Shown: positions 54,916-63,953 of the stretch, piece by piece
Position numbering within the stretch: position 1 is the stretch's first letter
How the letters are laid out: each line of letters opens with the position of its first letter
Source of the DNA: Gammaproteobacteria bacterium
GTDB taxonomy: Bacteria > Pseudomonadota > Gammaproteobacteria > Burkholderiales > Rhodocyclaceae
Length of the DNA: 64,000 nucleotides
Direction: 5' to 3'
Assembly: GCA_018828385.1 (NCBI GenBank)
Contig: JAHJVE010000020.1
Location: 248,001-312,000 of the forward strand
Notes under the pieces: model-generated
Told to the model about the DNA's origin: nothing
The model's database searches: none
The model's input: the letters and a program-made list of their open reading frames with translations, nothing else
Made by a program: the position numbers and the translations under genes

Positions 54916-55941
54916 ATGAGCCGGGTCGTCCGCTTTGCCGCCTATGGCGGCCCGGAAGTGCTGCGCATCGAGGATGAGCCGTTGCCGGCGCCCGGACCAG
55001 GCGAGATTCAGGTGCGCATCGAGGCCATCGGCCTGAATCGTGCCGAAGCCGCCTTTCGCGCCGGTCAGTATCTGGAGTCGGCCGACTTTCCGTCGCGTCT
55101 CGGTTATGAGGCGTCCGGCATCGTCGAGGCCCTTGGCCCCGGCGTTGCCGGCTTCCTGCCGGGGGATGCCGTCTGCGTGATCCCGGCCTTTTCGATGACG
55201 CGCTACGGGGTCTATGCCGAATTCGCCAATGTTCCGGTCAAGGCCGTTCTCCGGCGCCCGCCGGAACTCTCGGCGGAAAGCGCCGCTGCTTTGTGGATGG
55301 CCTATCTGACCGCCTACGGTGCGCTGGTCGATATTGCCCGTCTGGGCCGGGGCGACTACGTGGTCATCACCGCGCCGTCGAGCAGTGTCGGGCTGGCTGC
55401 CATCCAGATCGCCAATTTCGTCGGCGCCACGCCGATTGCCATCACCCGTTCGCCAGACAAAAGCGCGGCACTGCGGGCCGCCGGCGCAGCTCATGTCTTC
55501 AGTCCGGCTGACGATGAGGCCTTGATCGCGGCGGTGATGACGGCGACGGAAGGCAAAGGGGCAAACCTGGTGTTCGATCCGGTGGCCGGGCCGGGTGTCC
55601 ATGCCCTGGCCGGCACCCTGGCGGCCCAAGGCACCCTGGTCATCTACGGCAATCTGAGCGGGGCCGGCGAGGCCACCCCCTTTTCGTTCCGGCAGGCCAT
55701 TGGCAAGGGCCTCAGCCTGCGCGGCTATCTGGTCTTCGAGATCATTTCCGATGCCGGCCGGTTGCTGCGGGCGGAAAACTTCATCCGCGAAGGCCTGCGG
55801 CTCGGTGCCCTGCGGCCGACCATCGCCCGCCGCTTTGCTTTCGACGACATCGTCGCCGCCCATCGCTATCTGGAATCGAACCAGCAACTGGGCAAGGTCG
55901 TTGTGTCGACCACTCCCCACGCCAACGAACAACAGGAGTAA
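54916..55941 (+). CDS. Zinc-less medium-chain reductase (quinone oxidoreductase-like)
   Basis: NADPH-dependent oxidoreductase (341 aa) of the QOR branch: GLNRAEAAFRAGQY, GYEASGIVEALG, and the coenzyme loop APSSSVGLAAIQIA (in place of GxGxxG). The catalytic-zinc ligands of alcohol dehydrogenases are absent. It may reduce a conjugated double bond, for example in a side-chain ketone or aldehyde, but the substrate is unknown. One base separates it from the transporter gene. Confidence 0.85.
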   Translation: MSRVVRFAAYGGPEVLRIEDEPLPAPGPGEIQVRIEAIGLNRAEAAFRAGQYLESADFPSRLGYEASGIVEALGPGVAGFLPGDAVCVIPAFSMTRYGVYAEFANVPVKAVLRRPPELSAESAAALWMAYLTAYGALVDIARLGRGDYVVITAPSSSVGLAAIQIANFVGATPIAITRSPDKSAALRAAGAAHVFSPADDEALIAAVMTATEGKGANLVFDPVAGPGVHALAGTLAAQGTLVIYGNLSGAGEATPFSFRQAIGKGLSLRGYLVFEIISDAGRLLRAENFIREGLRLGALRPTIARRFAFDDIVAAHRYLESNQQLGKVVVSTTPHANEQQE

Positions 55942-55944
55942 ATC

Positions 55945-56880
55945 ATGCTCGATCTCGAACTCGCCAGCTTCCTGGAAGAAGGCCGTGCCAGCGGCGCTCC
56001 GGACCTGTGCGACCTGCCGCCCAACGCGGCCCGTGGCCTCTATCGTTCGCTGACCGGCGCCGGCGACCGGCCCCCGGCGGCAGTGCCGTTCGAGTCCCGG
56101 CACATCGCCAGCCTCGACGGCATGCTCCCGCTGCGCATCTACCGGCCGGCGCAAACCGCCAAGGGTATCGTCCTCTATCTGCACGGCGGCGGTTTTGCCG
56201 TCGGCGACCTCGAGTGCTACCACTCGATCTGCAGCAATCTGTGTGCGCGCTCCGGCTGTGCCGTGGTTGCTGTCGATTACCGCCTGGCGCCGGAAGCCCG
56301 GTTCCCGGCCGCGGTAGATGACTGTTACGCGGCCCTGCTGTGGGTGGCAGCCAATGCCGGGGAACTGGCCGGCGAGGCGAACCGCATCGCCGTCGCCGGC
56401 GACAGCGCCGGGGCCAATCTGGCAGCGGTGCTGACCCTGCTCAGCCGCGACCGCCAGGGGCCGGCAATTGCCTTCCAGGCTTTGGTTTATCCGGTCACGG
56501 CCAGCGCTGCGGGGCAGTTTCCATCCTATGAAAAATACGGTGCCGGCTTCACCTTGACCCGGCGCAGCATCGACTATTTCAACCAGCACTACTTCGGCCC
56601 GACTGGCGTCGCCCCCGATTTTCGCGGTGCGCCGCTGCTCGCCAGCAATCTCGCCGGACTCCCCCCCGCCCTGGTCCAGGTTGCCGGCTACGACCCCTTG
56701 CACGACGAGGGCATTGCCTACGCCGAGCGGCTGATGGCCGACGGCGTCGCCGTCAGTCTGGTCGATTACCCGGGCCTGGCCCACGGTTTCATCAACATGA
56801 CCGGTCGAGTCAAAACCGCAGCCGTCGCCTTCGAACAGCTGTGTTCGACGCTGCAGCAAGCTCTGGAGGAAGACGCATGA
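55945..56880 (+). CDS. Alpha/beta hydrolase, hormone-sensitive-lipase-type esterase
   Basis: Esterase of 311 aa. [11 protein letters not shown] near residue 78 is the oxyanion motif, AGDSAGAN carries the Ser, GYDPLHDEG the Asp and LAHGF the His. No signal peptide. It may cleave aromatic esters entering through the envelope proteins of this operon. Its stop overlaps the next start (ATGA). Confidence 0.88.
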   Translation: MLDLELASFLEEGRASGAPDLCDLPPNAARGLYRSLTGAGDRPPAAVPFESRHIASLDGMLPLRIYRPAQTAKGIVLYLHGGGFAVGDLECYHSICSNLCARSGCAVVAVDYRLAPEARFPAAVDDCYAALLWVAANAGELAGEANRIAVAGDSAGANLAAVLTLLSRDRQGPAIAFQALVYPVTASAAGQFPSYEKYGAGFTLTRRSIDYFNQHYFGPTGVAPDFRGAPLLASNLAGLPPALVQVAGYDPLHDEGIAYAERLMADGVAVSLVDYPGLAHGFINMTGRVKTAAVAFEQLCSTLQQALEEDA

Positions 56881-57821
56881 AAACCTTCTGGCAGCGTCTC
56901 TGGGGGAAACCCGATGCAATCGGTCTGGAAGACGGCGAACTCGACAAGCTGGCCGCCGATATCCGGGCGGAACGCTTCGACATGGCGCTGACGCGCTGGT
57001 CGGCCGCCAGGCCGGGCAGTCTGCTGCAGCGACTGTTCGCCTTGCCGCAAACGCTCGACCAGCGGCAGCGCGAGGCCTTGTCCACCCCATCCGTTCCGGA
57101 AGCGACGCACAGTCGGCTGGCCAATAGTCTGAAAGAGATTTCCGGCCAGTTGCAGACTGCCTTGCCGCCGATTCGCAACGATCTGGCGGACTGGCAAAAG
57201 TCGCTGGTGCTCAGCCTGGAACACACCAGCCACGCCGGAACGATAGCCCGGGCCGCGGCAGGAAAGATCGATCTCTGTTACGAAAAGGTCGGTAGCAGCG
57301 CCGTCGATATCGAGCAACTCGAACAGCACAACCAGGACATCGCGGCGGTCTTTACCGAGCTGACGACGCAATCGCAACGGATCGGGCGGATTGTCACGAG
57401 CATCCAGGAAATCGCCGCCCAGACCAATCTGCTGGCCCTCAATGCCGCCATCGAGGCGGCTCGGGCCGGAGAGCAGGGGCGCGGCTTCGCCGTCGTCGCC
57501 GACGAAGTGCGCAAGCTCGCCGAGCGGGCCAACCAATCGAGTCAGGAGATCGGGGGGATCGCCCAGGATCTTCAACATACGGCCGAGCAAGCCGGCAGCG
57601 GCGTCGAGCAGGCGGCGCTTTCCGCTACCGGGTGCTCGAACAACATCCGGGAAGCCCTGGCGGCGATGGATGACATCAAGTCGGGAACCGTCGTTCGCGC
57701 CGGGATCGTCAAAAAGGCCGTCGAACAGTTCGAGGTTCAGCAGGCGCTATGCGCCGCCATTACCGAGCAGGTCGTGGCATTGCAGGAGCAATCCCTGGCC
57801 TGTCACCCATTGGCGTCATGA
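56877..57821 (+). CDS. Soluble methyl-accepting-chemotaxis-like signalling protein
   Basis: Protein of 314 aa without transmembrane segments. Residues about 170-250 contain the conserved chemoreceptor hairpin ([42 protein letters not shown]). The N-terminal third is a leader with no recognised sensor domain. It is translationally coupled to the esterase gene inside a catabolic operon, suggesting a cytoplasmic receptor that reads a pathway intermediate. The signalling tip is followed by only a short return helix. Confidence 0.82.
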   Translation: MKTFWQRLWGKPDAIGLEDGELDKLAADIRAERFDMALTRWSAARPGSLLQRLFALPQTLDQRQREALSTPSVPEATHSRLANSLKEISGQLQTALPPIRNDLADWQKSLVLSLEHTSHAGTIARAAAGKIDLCYEKVGSSAVDIEQLEQHNQDIAAVFTELTTQSQRIGRIVTSIQEIAAQTNLLALNAAIEAARAGEQGRGFAVVADEVRKLAERANQSSQEIGGIAQDLQHTAEQAGSGVEQAALSATGCSNNIREALAAMDDIKSGTVVRAGIVKKAVEQFEVQQALCAAITEQVVALQEQSLACHPLAS

Positions 57822-57912
57822 CGCGCCGTCTTCAAGAGATGGCCCGAAGCAGATTTGTATCGCAGTTCCACCCCACTTATCAGTAACTAATTACCAAGCA
57901 AAAGGAAGCAAA

Positions 57913-58749
57913 ATGGCAAATTACGAAAACCGCTGGCAGGCCGTGAAGGTCGATGTCGAACAAGGCATCGCCTGGGTCACCCTGAACCGCCCGGAAAAAC
58001 GCAATGCGATGAGCCCGCAGCTCAATCGCGAAATGATCGACATCCTCGAAACCCTCGAGCTCGACGACGACGTCCAGGTGCTGGTGCTGACCGGCGCCGG
58101 CGAATCCTGGTCGGCCGGCATGGATTTGAAAGAGTACTTCCGCGAGACCGACGGCAAGTCCGACGTTTTCCAGGAAAAAATGCGTCGCGACTGCTCGCAA
58201 TGGCAGTGGAAGCTGCTGCGCTTCTACAACAAGGCGACCATCGCCATGGTCAATGGCTGGTGTTTCGGCGGCGCCTTCTCGCCGCTGGTCGCTTGCGATC
58301 TGGCCATCGCCGCCGACGAAGCCGTCTTCGGCCTGTCCGAAATCAACTGGGGTATCCCGCCGGGCAACCTGGTCAGCAAGGCCGTCGCCGACACCATGGG
58401 CCACCGCCAGGCACTCTATTACGTGATGACCGGCGAAACCTGGACCGGCAAGCAGGCCGCTGAAATGGGCCTGGTCAACAAGAGCGTGCCGCGCGCCCAA
58501 CTGCGCGACGAGGTCAAGGCGCTGGCTTCCAAACTGCTGGAAAAGAACCCGGCCGTACTGCGCTACGCCAAGCATGGTTTCAAGCGCTGCCGCGAGCTGA
58601 CCTGGGAACAGAACGAGGATTACCTCTACGCCAAGGTCGACCAGTCGAATGGCCGCGATCCGGAAAAGGGCCGTGCCCAGGGCCTCAAGCAGTTCCTCGA
58701 CGACAAGACGATCAAGCCGGGCCTGCAAACCTACAAGCGCAACGTGTAA
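57913..58749 (+). CDS. ech: p-Hydroxycinnamoyl-CoA hydratase/lyase, copy 2
   Basis: Crotonase-fold lyase (278 aa) like copy 1 at 15417-16247. Outside the first dozen residues the two proteins differ at about ten positions, and the middle 150 residues are nearly identical. The FGLSEINWGIPPG active-site Glu and NEDYLYAK Tyr are intact. It is followed by fcs copy 2, after a strong hairpin. A partial TTATCAG half-site resembling the MarR dyad lies 35 bases upstream. Confidence 0.95.
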   Translation: MANYENRWQAVKVDVEQGIAWVTLNRPEKRNAMSPQLNREMIDILETLELDDDVQVLVLTGAGESWSAGMDLKEYFRETDGKSDVFQEKMRRDCSQWQWKLLRFYNKATIAMVNGWCFGGAFSPLVACDLAIAADEAVFGLSEINWGIPPGNLVSKAVADTMGHRQALYYVMTGETWTGKQAAEMGLVNKSVPRAQLRDEVKALASKLLEKNPAVLRYAKHGFKRCRELTWEQNEDYLYAKVDQSNGRDPEKGRAQGLKQFLDDKTIKPGLQTYKRNV

Positions 58750-58766
58750 GCGCGAGTAAGGCAAAC

Positions 58767-58799
58767 GGCAAGTCATCCGGGCCATCCGGGTGACTTGCC
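58767..58799 (+). promoter_or_regulatory. Intercistronic hairpin between ech copy 2 and fcs copy 2
   Basis: A 14-bp stem, GGCAAGTCATCCGG (58767-58780) with CCGGGTGACTTGCC (58786-58799), one wobble pair and a 5-base loop. No T-run follows on the plus strand (AACAAAAAG), so it may stabilise the ech message or lower fcs expression. Confidence 0.65.
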
Positions 58800-58823
58800 A
58801 ACAAAAAGTTTCAAGGAGAGACC

Positions 58824-60674
58824 ATGTTGCAAAACAAGCTGGAGGGCTACCGCGCCGTCAGCATCGGCAAGAATTCCGTCCAGGTCGATCAGGACGCTCA
58901 GGGGATCTGGCGAATGCGGTCGGCCGAGAAACTCGGCGACTATCCATGCCGCCTGACCGACCGCCTGGTCGAAGGTGCCGTAAAACACCCCGAGCGCACG
59001 CTGGTTGCCCGGCGCGATGCCAATGGCCAATGGCTGCGCATTTCCTACGGCGAAATGCTGCAGCGCGCCCGCGCCATCGGACAGGCCCTGCTCGACAGGG
59101 GATTGTCGGCCGAGCGACCCTTGCTGATTCTTTCCGGCAATGATCTGGAGCACTTGCAGATGGCCTTGGGGGCCATGTATGCCGGCATTCCCTACAGCCC
59201 GCTATCGCCTTCGTATTCGTTGATTTCCGGCGATTTCGGCAAGCTTGCCCATATCGTCAACCTGACCACGCCCGGCATGGTCTTCGCCTCCCAGGGGCAG
59301 CCTTTTGCCCTGGCAATCGCCAAGACCATTCCGTCCGATGTCGAAGTCGTGATTGCCGGTACACCCATCGAAGGGCGCGCCATGACTTCCTTGAACAGCC
59401 TGCTGGCCACCGAACCGACGACGGTCGGCGAGGCAAATCGTGCGCTGACCGGCGACAGCATCGCTAAATTCCTGTTCACCTCGGGGTCGACCAAGCTGCC
59501 GAAGGCGGTGACGACGACGCACCGCATGCTGTGCAGCAATCAGCAAATGCTGCTGCAAACCTTTCCCTGTTTCGGCGAAACGCCGCCGATTCTGGTTGAC
59601 TGGCTGCCGTGGAACCATACCTTCGGTGGTAGTCACAATGTCGGCATCGCGCTCTACAACGGCGGCACGCTGTACATCGACGACGGCAAACCGACCACCC
59701 ACGGCTTTGCTGAGACGGTGCGCAACCTGCGCGAAATCGCCCCGACCGTCTTTTTCAACGTTCCCAAGGGCTGGGAACTGCTCGCCGACGCGCTGGAAGC
59801 CGACCGCGAACTGGCCAAAACCTTCTTTTCCAAAGTCAATCTGTTCTTCTTCGCCGGTGCCGGGCTGTCCCAGGCGGCCTGGGACAAGCTCGAGCGAATC
59901 AGCCTTGAGCATTGCGGCGAACGCATCCGCGTCATGAGCGGGCTGGGCATGACGGAAACCTCGCCATCGTCGACATTCACCACCGGCCCTCTCAACCAGG
60001 CCGGCTATGTCGGCCTGCCGACGCCGGGCTGCGAGATCAAGCTGGTCCCGATTGACGAAAAGCTCGAGGTCCGTTTCCGTGGCCCGCACGTCATGCCGGG
60101 CTATTGGCGCGCCCCCGAGCAAACCGCCGAGGTCTTCGACGAGGAAGGCTATTACTGCACCGGCGACGCCCTGCGCTTCGCCGACCCGGCCCACCCGGAA
60201 ATAGGGTTGATGTTCGACGGCCGCATCGCCGAAGACTTCAAGCTCAGTTCGGGCACCTTCGTCAGCGTCGGGCCGCTACGCGCCAAGCTCATCAGCGCCG
60301 GGGCGCCTTATGTCATGGACGTCGTGCTGACCGGGATCAATCGCGACGACATCGGCGCCCTGATCTTCCCCCGTCTCGAACACTGTTGCCGACTGGCCGG
60401 CCTGGCGCCGGATGCCGCCCCCGGGCAGATTCTCGCTCACCCGGCCGTCAACGCCTTCCTGGCCGATCTGTTGCGCACGGTCAACGTGACGGCGGGCGGC
60501 TCGGCCTCGCGCATCGCCTGGGCGCATCTGCTGATCGATCCGCCCTCGGCCGACCGCCACGAAATCACCGACAAGGGCTCGATCAACCAGCGGGCCGTGT
60601 TGCAGCATCGGGCGGACCTCGTCGAGCGCCTGTATGCCGGTCAGGGACCGGAACAGGTCGTCGGCAGGCGTTAG
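58824..60674 (+). CDS. fcs: Feruloyl-CoA synthetase, copy 2
   Basis: ANL-type ligase (616 aa), with FTSGSTKLPKAVTT near residue 216, DWLPWNHTFGGSHN, GLGMTETSPSS and GRIAEDFKLSSGTFV as in copy 1. The two copies are clearly homologous throughout but more diverged than the two ech genes. It is the last gene of the sigma-54 operon and is followed by a dispersed repeat and a terminator. Confidence 0.9.
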   Translation: MLQNKLEGYRAVSIGKNSVQVDQDAQGIWRMRSAEKLGDYPCRLTDRLVEGAVKHPERTLVARRDANGQWLRISYGEMLQRARAIGQALLDRGLSAERPLLILSGNDLEHLQMALGAMYAGIPYSPLSPSYSLISGDFGKLAHIVNLTTPGMVFASQGQPFALAIAKTIPSDVEVVIAGTPIEGRAMTSLNSLLATEPTTVGEANRALTGDSIAKFLFTSGSTKLPKAVTTTHRMLCSNQQMLLQTFPCFGETPPILVDWLPWNHTFGGSHNVGIALYNGGTLYIDDGKPTTHGFAETVRNLREIAPTVFFNVPKGWELLADALEADRELAKTFFSKVNLFFFAGAGLSQAAWDKLERISLEHCGERIRVMSGLGMTETSPSSTFTTGPLNQAGYVGLPTPGCEIKLVPIDEKLEVRFRGPHVMPGYWRAPEQTAEVFDEEGYYCTGDALRFADPAHPEIGLMFDGRIAEDFKLSSGTFVSVGPLRAKLISAGAPYVMDVVLTGINRDDIGALIFPRLEHCCRLAGLAPDAAPGQILAHPAVNAFLADLLRTVNVTAGGSASRIAWAHLLIDPPSADRHEITDKGSINQRAVLQHRADLVERLYAGQGPEQVVGRR

Positions 60675-60680
60675 CCGGGA

Positions 60681-60715
60681 TTGCTACGGTCAACCGGGAA
60701 AAAGGCCCAAAAACC
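60681..60715 (-). repeat. Dispersed repeat, copy 7
   Basis: Minus-strand reading: GGTTTTTGGGCC, TTTTTCCCGGTTGACCGTAGCAA, with one extra C. It starts 6 bases after the fcs stop codon. Confidence 0.85.
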
Positions 60716-60775
60716 AACACACTTTTGTTGCCGTTTTGCCACTCGTCCCCCGTTCCCGTCAGGGCGGGGAAGAAT

Positions 60776-60815
60776 CCTCCGGTCGCCGCGGCACCGGAGG
60801 TGTTTGGCTATTTTT
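60776..60815 (+). terminator. Rho-independent terminator after fcs copy 2
   Basis: Perfect 8-bp stem CCTCCGGT (60776-60783) / ACCGGAGG (60793-60800), 9-base loop, then TGTTTGGCTATTTTT. It ends the long sigma-54 operon. Confidence 0.78.
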
Positions 60816-60952
60816 AACAAAAATTACATAAATAATAATTTCTGGACAGGTCGTGATCCCATTGCTATTTTATTAATTACTAATGTTGTTGTCGGCGCCC
60901 GTTGTGAGCAAGTCGTTGGATAACCAGAACGTATAAAAAGTGGGAGAGAGAA

Positions 60953-62584
60953 ATGCGCAACAACCAGCCGGTGACCTCGGTCGAGACCTTGTTGCCCGAC
61001 AATCTGTTCATCTACTCGACAACCGATCTGAAAGGCGTCATCACCTCGGTCAACGATGCCTTTATCGAGATCAGCGGCTATTCCCGCGAAGAACTCGTCG
61101 GCCAACCCCACAATATCGTTCGCCACCCGGATATGCCGCCGGGAGCCTTCGAGGATCTCTGGCAAGACCTCAAAGCCGGCCGGCCGTGGTGCGGGCTGGT
61201 CAAGAACCGGCGCAAGGACGGCGGCTACTACTGGGTCGAAGCCAATGCCTCGCCGATTCGCGAAAACGGTACTGTCGTCGGCTACGGCTCCGTCCGCCGC
61301 CGGCCGTCGCGCGCCGCCGTTGAGGCAGCCGAAGCGGTATACGCCAGAATCCGCCAAGGGCAAGGCAATCTGATCGTGCGCCACGGCCAGCCCTGGGCCA
61401 ACGGCTGGTTGTCCGGCCTGTCCCGTTTCGGGCTGATCGCCCGTATCCGCCTCGCCCTCGTCCTCGGCCTAGTCGCCGGTGGCGGCCTGCTCACTGCGCC
61501 GCAACTGGCCATGCCCGGCCTGCTTGAGGGCAGCGCTGGCCTGCTGCTGGCCGCCCTCGCCATCCCGCTGCTGATCTGGCTGCCGCGTCTGTTCAAGGAC
61601 CTGCAGCGGGTCGCCGGGGAGGTGAGCACCATGCAAAGCCAGGGCGACTTCTCGGCCCACGTCGTCGTCAAGGGCCAGGGAATGCTCTCCGAGGTCGCCC
61701 AGGGCATCAACGCCCTGGCCATCGACGTCGAAACCGTACTGCATGAAACCCAGACCGGCGCCCGGCGCGTCGCGGATGGGGCGCACAGCCTGAAGCTGGC
61801 CATGCAGCATGTGGGCGAAGCACAGGCCAGCCTGTGCAGTTCATCGGCGGCCACGGCGGCGACGCTGGAGCAAATCACCGTCGCCATCAACGAAACGGCA
61901 ATGAACGCCAACGAAGGCGTCGACGCGTCGGCAGAAAATCAGCGTACCTCCGCCGAGGCCGGCCTTGCAGCCGACGAAGCTGTCGCCGAAATCGGCCAGA
62001 TCGCCGACCGTGTTCGTTCCGCCGGCGACGCGGTGGCCACCCTGAGTCTGCGCTCGCAGGAAATCGGCGGCATGGCTGGGGTGATCAAGGACATCGCCGA
62101 CCAGACCAACCTGCTCGCCCTCAACGCCGCCATCGAGGCAGCCCGGGCCGGCGAACAGGGGCGCGGCTTTGCCGTGGTCGCCGACGAGGTACGCAAACTG
62201 GCCGAGCGCACGGCCAAGGCGACGATGGAAATCGATGCCACCATTCATGCCATTCAGGACGAGATCGGGGGCGCCGTGAGCACCATGGAGGAGAGCCGCA
62301 GCCTGATGGGCGAAGGGGTGGTTCGCGTGCAATCGGTGCGCGATGCGCTATCGCTGATTCAAACCACGTCGCAACGCGCCCTGGAGCGTGCCCAGGCCAT
62401 TGCCGACGCCTCGACAGAGCAGGGGGTTGCCGCCAACGACATCGCCCGCAACGTCGAACTCATCGCCCAGGCCATCGACACCCAGTCCGGCGACATCGCC
62501 GCCATCGAACAGCTGACTGAGGATTTCCAGAAAACCTCGGAAATCCTCAGCCGCAAACTGACCCATTTCCGGCTGAACGGTTGA
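60953..62584 (+). CDS. Aer-like chemoreceptor (PAS plus methyl-accepting domain)
   Basis: Energy or redox taxis receptor (543 aa). The N-terminal PAS domain (about residues 15-125) has the Aer-type sequence [21 protein letters not shown]. Two hydrophobic segments lie at about 160-215 with no periplasmic domain between, as in Aer. The signalling domain has [18 protein letters not shown] and [22 protein letters not shown]. Aer-type receptors bind FAD and sense electron flow. The AT-rich upstream region suggests its own promoter. Confidence 0.9.
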   Translation: MRNNQPVTSVETLLPDNLFIYSTTDLKGVITSVNDAFIEISGYSREELVGQPHNIVRHPDMPPGAFEDLWQDLKAGRPWCGLVKNRRKDGGYYWVEANASPIRENGTVVGYGSVRRRPSRAAVEAAEAVYARIRQGQGNLIVRHGQPWANGWLSGLSRFGLIARIRLALVLGLVAGGGLLTAPQLAMPGLLEGSAGLLLAALAIPLLIWLPRLFKDLQRVAGEVSTMQSQGDFSAHVVVKGQGMLSEVAQGINALAIDVETVLHETQTGARRVADGAHSLKLAMQHVGEAQASLCSSSAATAATLEQITVAINETAMNANEGVDASAENQRTSAEAGLAADEAVAEIGQIADRVRSAGDAVATLSLRSQEIGGMAGVIKDIADQTNLLALNAAIEAARAGEQGRGFAVVADEVRKLAERTAKATMEIDATIHAIQDEIGGAVSTMEESRSLMGEGVVRVQSVRDALSLIQTTSQRALERAQAIADASTEQGVAANDIARNVELIAQAIDTQSGDIAAIEQLTEDFQKTSEILSRKLTHFRLNG

Positions 62585-62619
62585 ACATCGGGGGCGATCA
62601 GTCACCAGAAATTTTCGGC

Positions 62620-62662
62620 CCAAAAACAAAAAAGGATCAACGCTGTAAAGCTGTTGATCCTT
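62620..62662 (-). terminator. Rho-independent terminator of the tRNA cluster
   Basis: Perfect 10-bp stem AAGGATCAAC (62632-62641) / GTTGATCCTT (62653-62662). On the minus strand it is followed by TTTTTTGTTTTT. It lies 12 bases after the end of the initiator tRNA gene. Confidence 0.9.
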
Positions 62663-62674
62663 CATTGAATTCTT

Positions 62675-62750
62675 TGGTTGCGGGGGCAGGACTTGAACCT
62701 GCGACCTTCGGGTTATGAGCCCGACGAGCTGCCAACTGCTCCACCCCGCG
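62675..62750 (-). tRNA. Initiator tRNA-Met (CAT)
   Basis: A 76-base cloverleaf including the encoded CCA. The first base C faces A at position 72 (no Watson-Crick pair), and the anticodon stem has three G-C pairs next to the CTCATAA loop: both are marks of the initiator tRNA. Confidence 0.95.
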
Positions 62751-62841
62751 TCCGATAATCGTTTTTGCTACTACACCGCAACTGGCGGTGCATCTAAACA
62801 AAAAGCCACGATTTGCGTGTTGGCTGAGTGCTTGGAATTTA

Positions 62842-62917
62842 TGGTGGGGCGCGACAGATTCGAACTGTCGACCTACGGATTAAGAGTCCGCTGCTCTACC
62901 AACTGAGCTAGCGCCCC
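62842..62917 (-). tRNA. tRNA-Lys (CTT)
   Basis: A 76-base cloverleaf with 7-bp acceptor GGGGCGC/GCGCCCC, anticodon loop CTCTTAA, TTCGAAT loop and encoded CCA. CTT reads AAG lysine codons. Confidence 0.95.
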
Positions 62918-62933
62918 ACGTTCCCAAAAATAA

Positions 62934-63009
62934 TGGTGGGTCGGCCGAGATTCGAACTCGGGACCAACGGATTAAAAGTCCGCTGCTCTACCGACTGAGC
63001 TACCGACCC
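62934..63009 (-). tRNA. tRNA-Lys (TTT)
   Basis: A 76-base cloverleaf with acceptor GGGTCGG/CCGACCC, anticodon loop CTTTTAA, TTCGAAT loop and encoded CCA. It is very similar to the neighbouring tRNA-Lys in the D and anticodon arms, suggesting a tandem duplication. Confidence 0.95.
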
Positions 63010-63091
63010 GACCTACCGGGAGCGCGCATTATATAGACCGTGCCCATGAGCGTCAACGGAAAATGCCTCAGTGAAGAATTGTGACGATGGG

Positions 63092-63123
63092 TTTTGAGGC
63101 TTTTTCCGGGTTGACCGTAGCAA
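63092..63123 (+). repeat. Dispersed repeat, copy 8
   Basis: TTTTGAGGC, TTTTTCCGGGTTGACCGTAGCAA. It ends 5 bases before the metF stop codon in the opposite orientation to that gene. Confidence 0.82.
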
Positions 63124-63128
63124 CGGCG

Positions 63129-63953
63129 TTACCCAAGCCGACGGCAGATTTCTGTGGTCAGCGCCGACTGATTCATGGCATAGAAATGCAGCCCCGGCGC
63201 GCCGCCCTGGAGCAGGCGTTCACACAGTTCGGTGACGACATCGAGGCCGAAGGCGCGGATCGAATCGCTGTCGTCGCCGTAGCTTTCGAACTTCTTGCGC
63301 ATCCAGCGCGGCAGTTCGGCGCCGCAGGCGTCCGAGAAGCGGGCCAGCTTGGTGAAGCCGACGATGGGCATGATGCCGGGCACGATGGGGACATCGACGC
63401 CGAGCGCCCGGGCTTCGTCGACGAAGTGGAAGTAGGCGTCGGCGTTGTAGAAATACTGGGTGATCGCCGAGTTGGCGCCAGCCTTGACCTTGCGCGCGAA
63501 GGCGTCAAGGTCGTCCTTCGGGCTGCGCGCCTGCGGGTGCCATTCCGGGTAGGCGGCGACTTCGATGCTGAACCAGTCGCCGGTTTCGGCCCGGATGAAT
63601 TCGACCAGTTCGTTGGCGTAGCGGAATTCGCCGGTTTCGGCCATGCCCGAGGGCAGGTCGCCGCGCAGGGCAACGGTGCGTTTGATGCCGGCGGCTTTGT
63701 ATTCGTTGAGGATGTCGCGGATGTTGTCGCGCGTCGAGCCGATGCACGACAGGTGTGGCGCGGCGTCGTAGCCTTCGGCGGCAATTTCCTTGACGACGGC
63801 GAAGGTGCGCTCGCGGGTCGAGCCGCCGGCGCCGAAGGTGACCGAGAAGAAGCTCGGCTTCAGTTTGGCTAGTTCGGCACGCACGGCGCGCAGCTTGTCG
63901 ACGCCTTCCGGCGTTTGCGGCGGGAAAAATTCGATGGAGATTTCTGTAGTCAT
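63129..63953 (-). CDS. metF: 5,10-Methylenetetrahydrofolate reductase (housekeeping)
   Basis: Flavin TIM-barrel reductase (274 aa) of methionine synthesis. The sequences EFFPPQTPEG at the N-terminus, FFSVTFGAGGST, RGDLPSG and ITQYFYNADAYF are typical. It lacks the MetV-type domain of the other MetF-like gene at 34144. Its ATG overlaps the upstream tlyA stop (ATGA), so they are co-transcribed. Confidence 0.95.
   Translation of the reverse strand: MTTEISIEFFPPQTPEGVDKLRAVRAELAKLKPSFFSVTFGAGGSTRERTFAVVKEIAAEGYDAAPHLSCIGSTRDNIRDILNEYKAAGIKRTVALRGDLPSGMAETGEFRYANELVEFIRAETGDWFSIEVAAYPEWHPQARSPKDDLDAFARKVKAGANSAITQYFYNADAYFHFVDEARALGVDVPIVPGIMPIVGFTKLARFSDACGAELPRWMRKKFESYGDDSDSIRAFGLDVVTELCERLLQGGAPGLHFYAMNQSALTTEICRRLG

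Noticed and set aside
57877..57893. A MarR dyad upstream of ech copy 2 (TTATCAGTAACTAATTA)
   Set aside because: Only the left half resembles the TATCAGG site; the right half lacks CCTG, so it may be a decayed site but is not annotated as an operator.
60681..60715. Repeat copy 7 as the transcription terminator of fcs copy 2
   Set aside because: The repeat forms no strong stem and occurs in both orientations and inside operons elsewhere; a real stem with a T-run lies further on at 60776.
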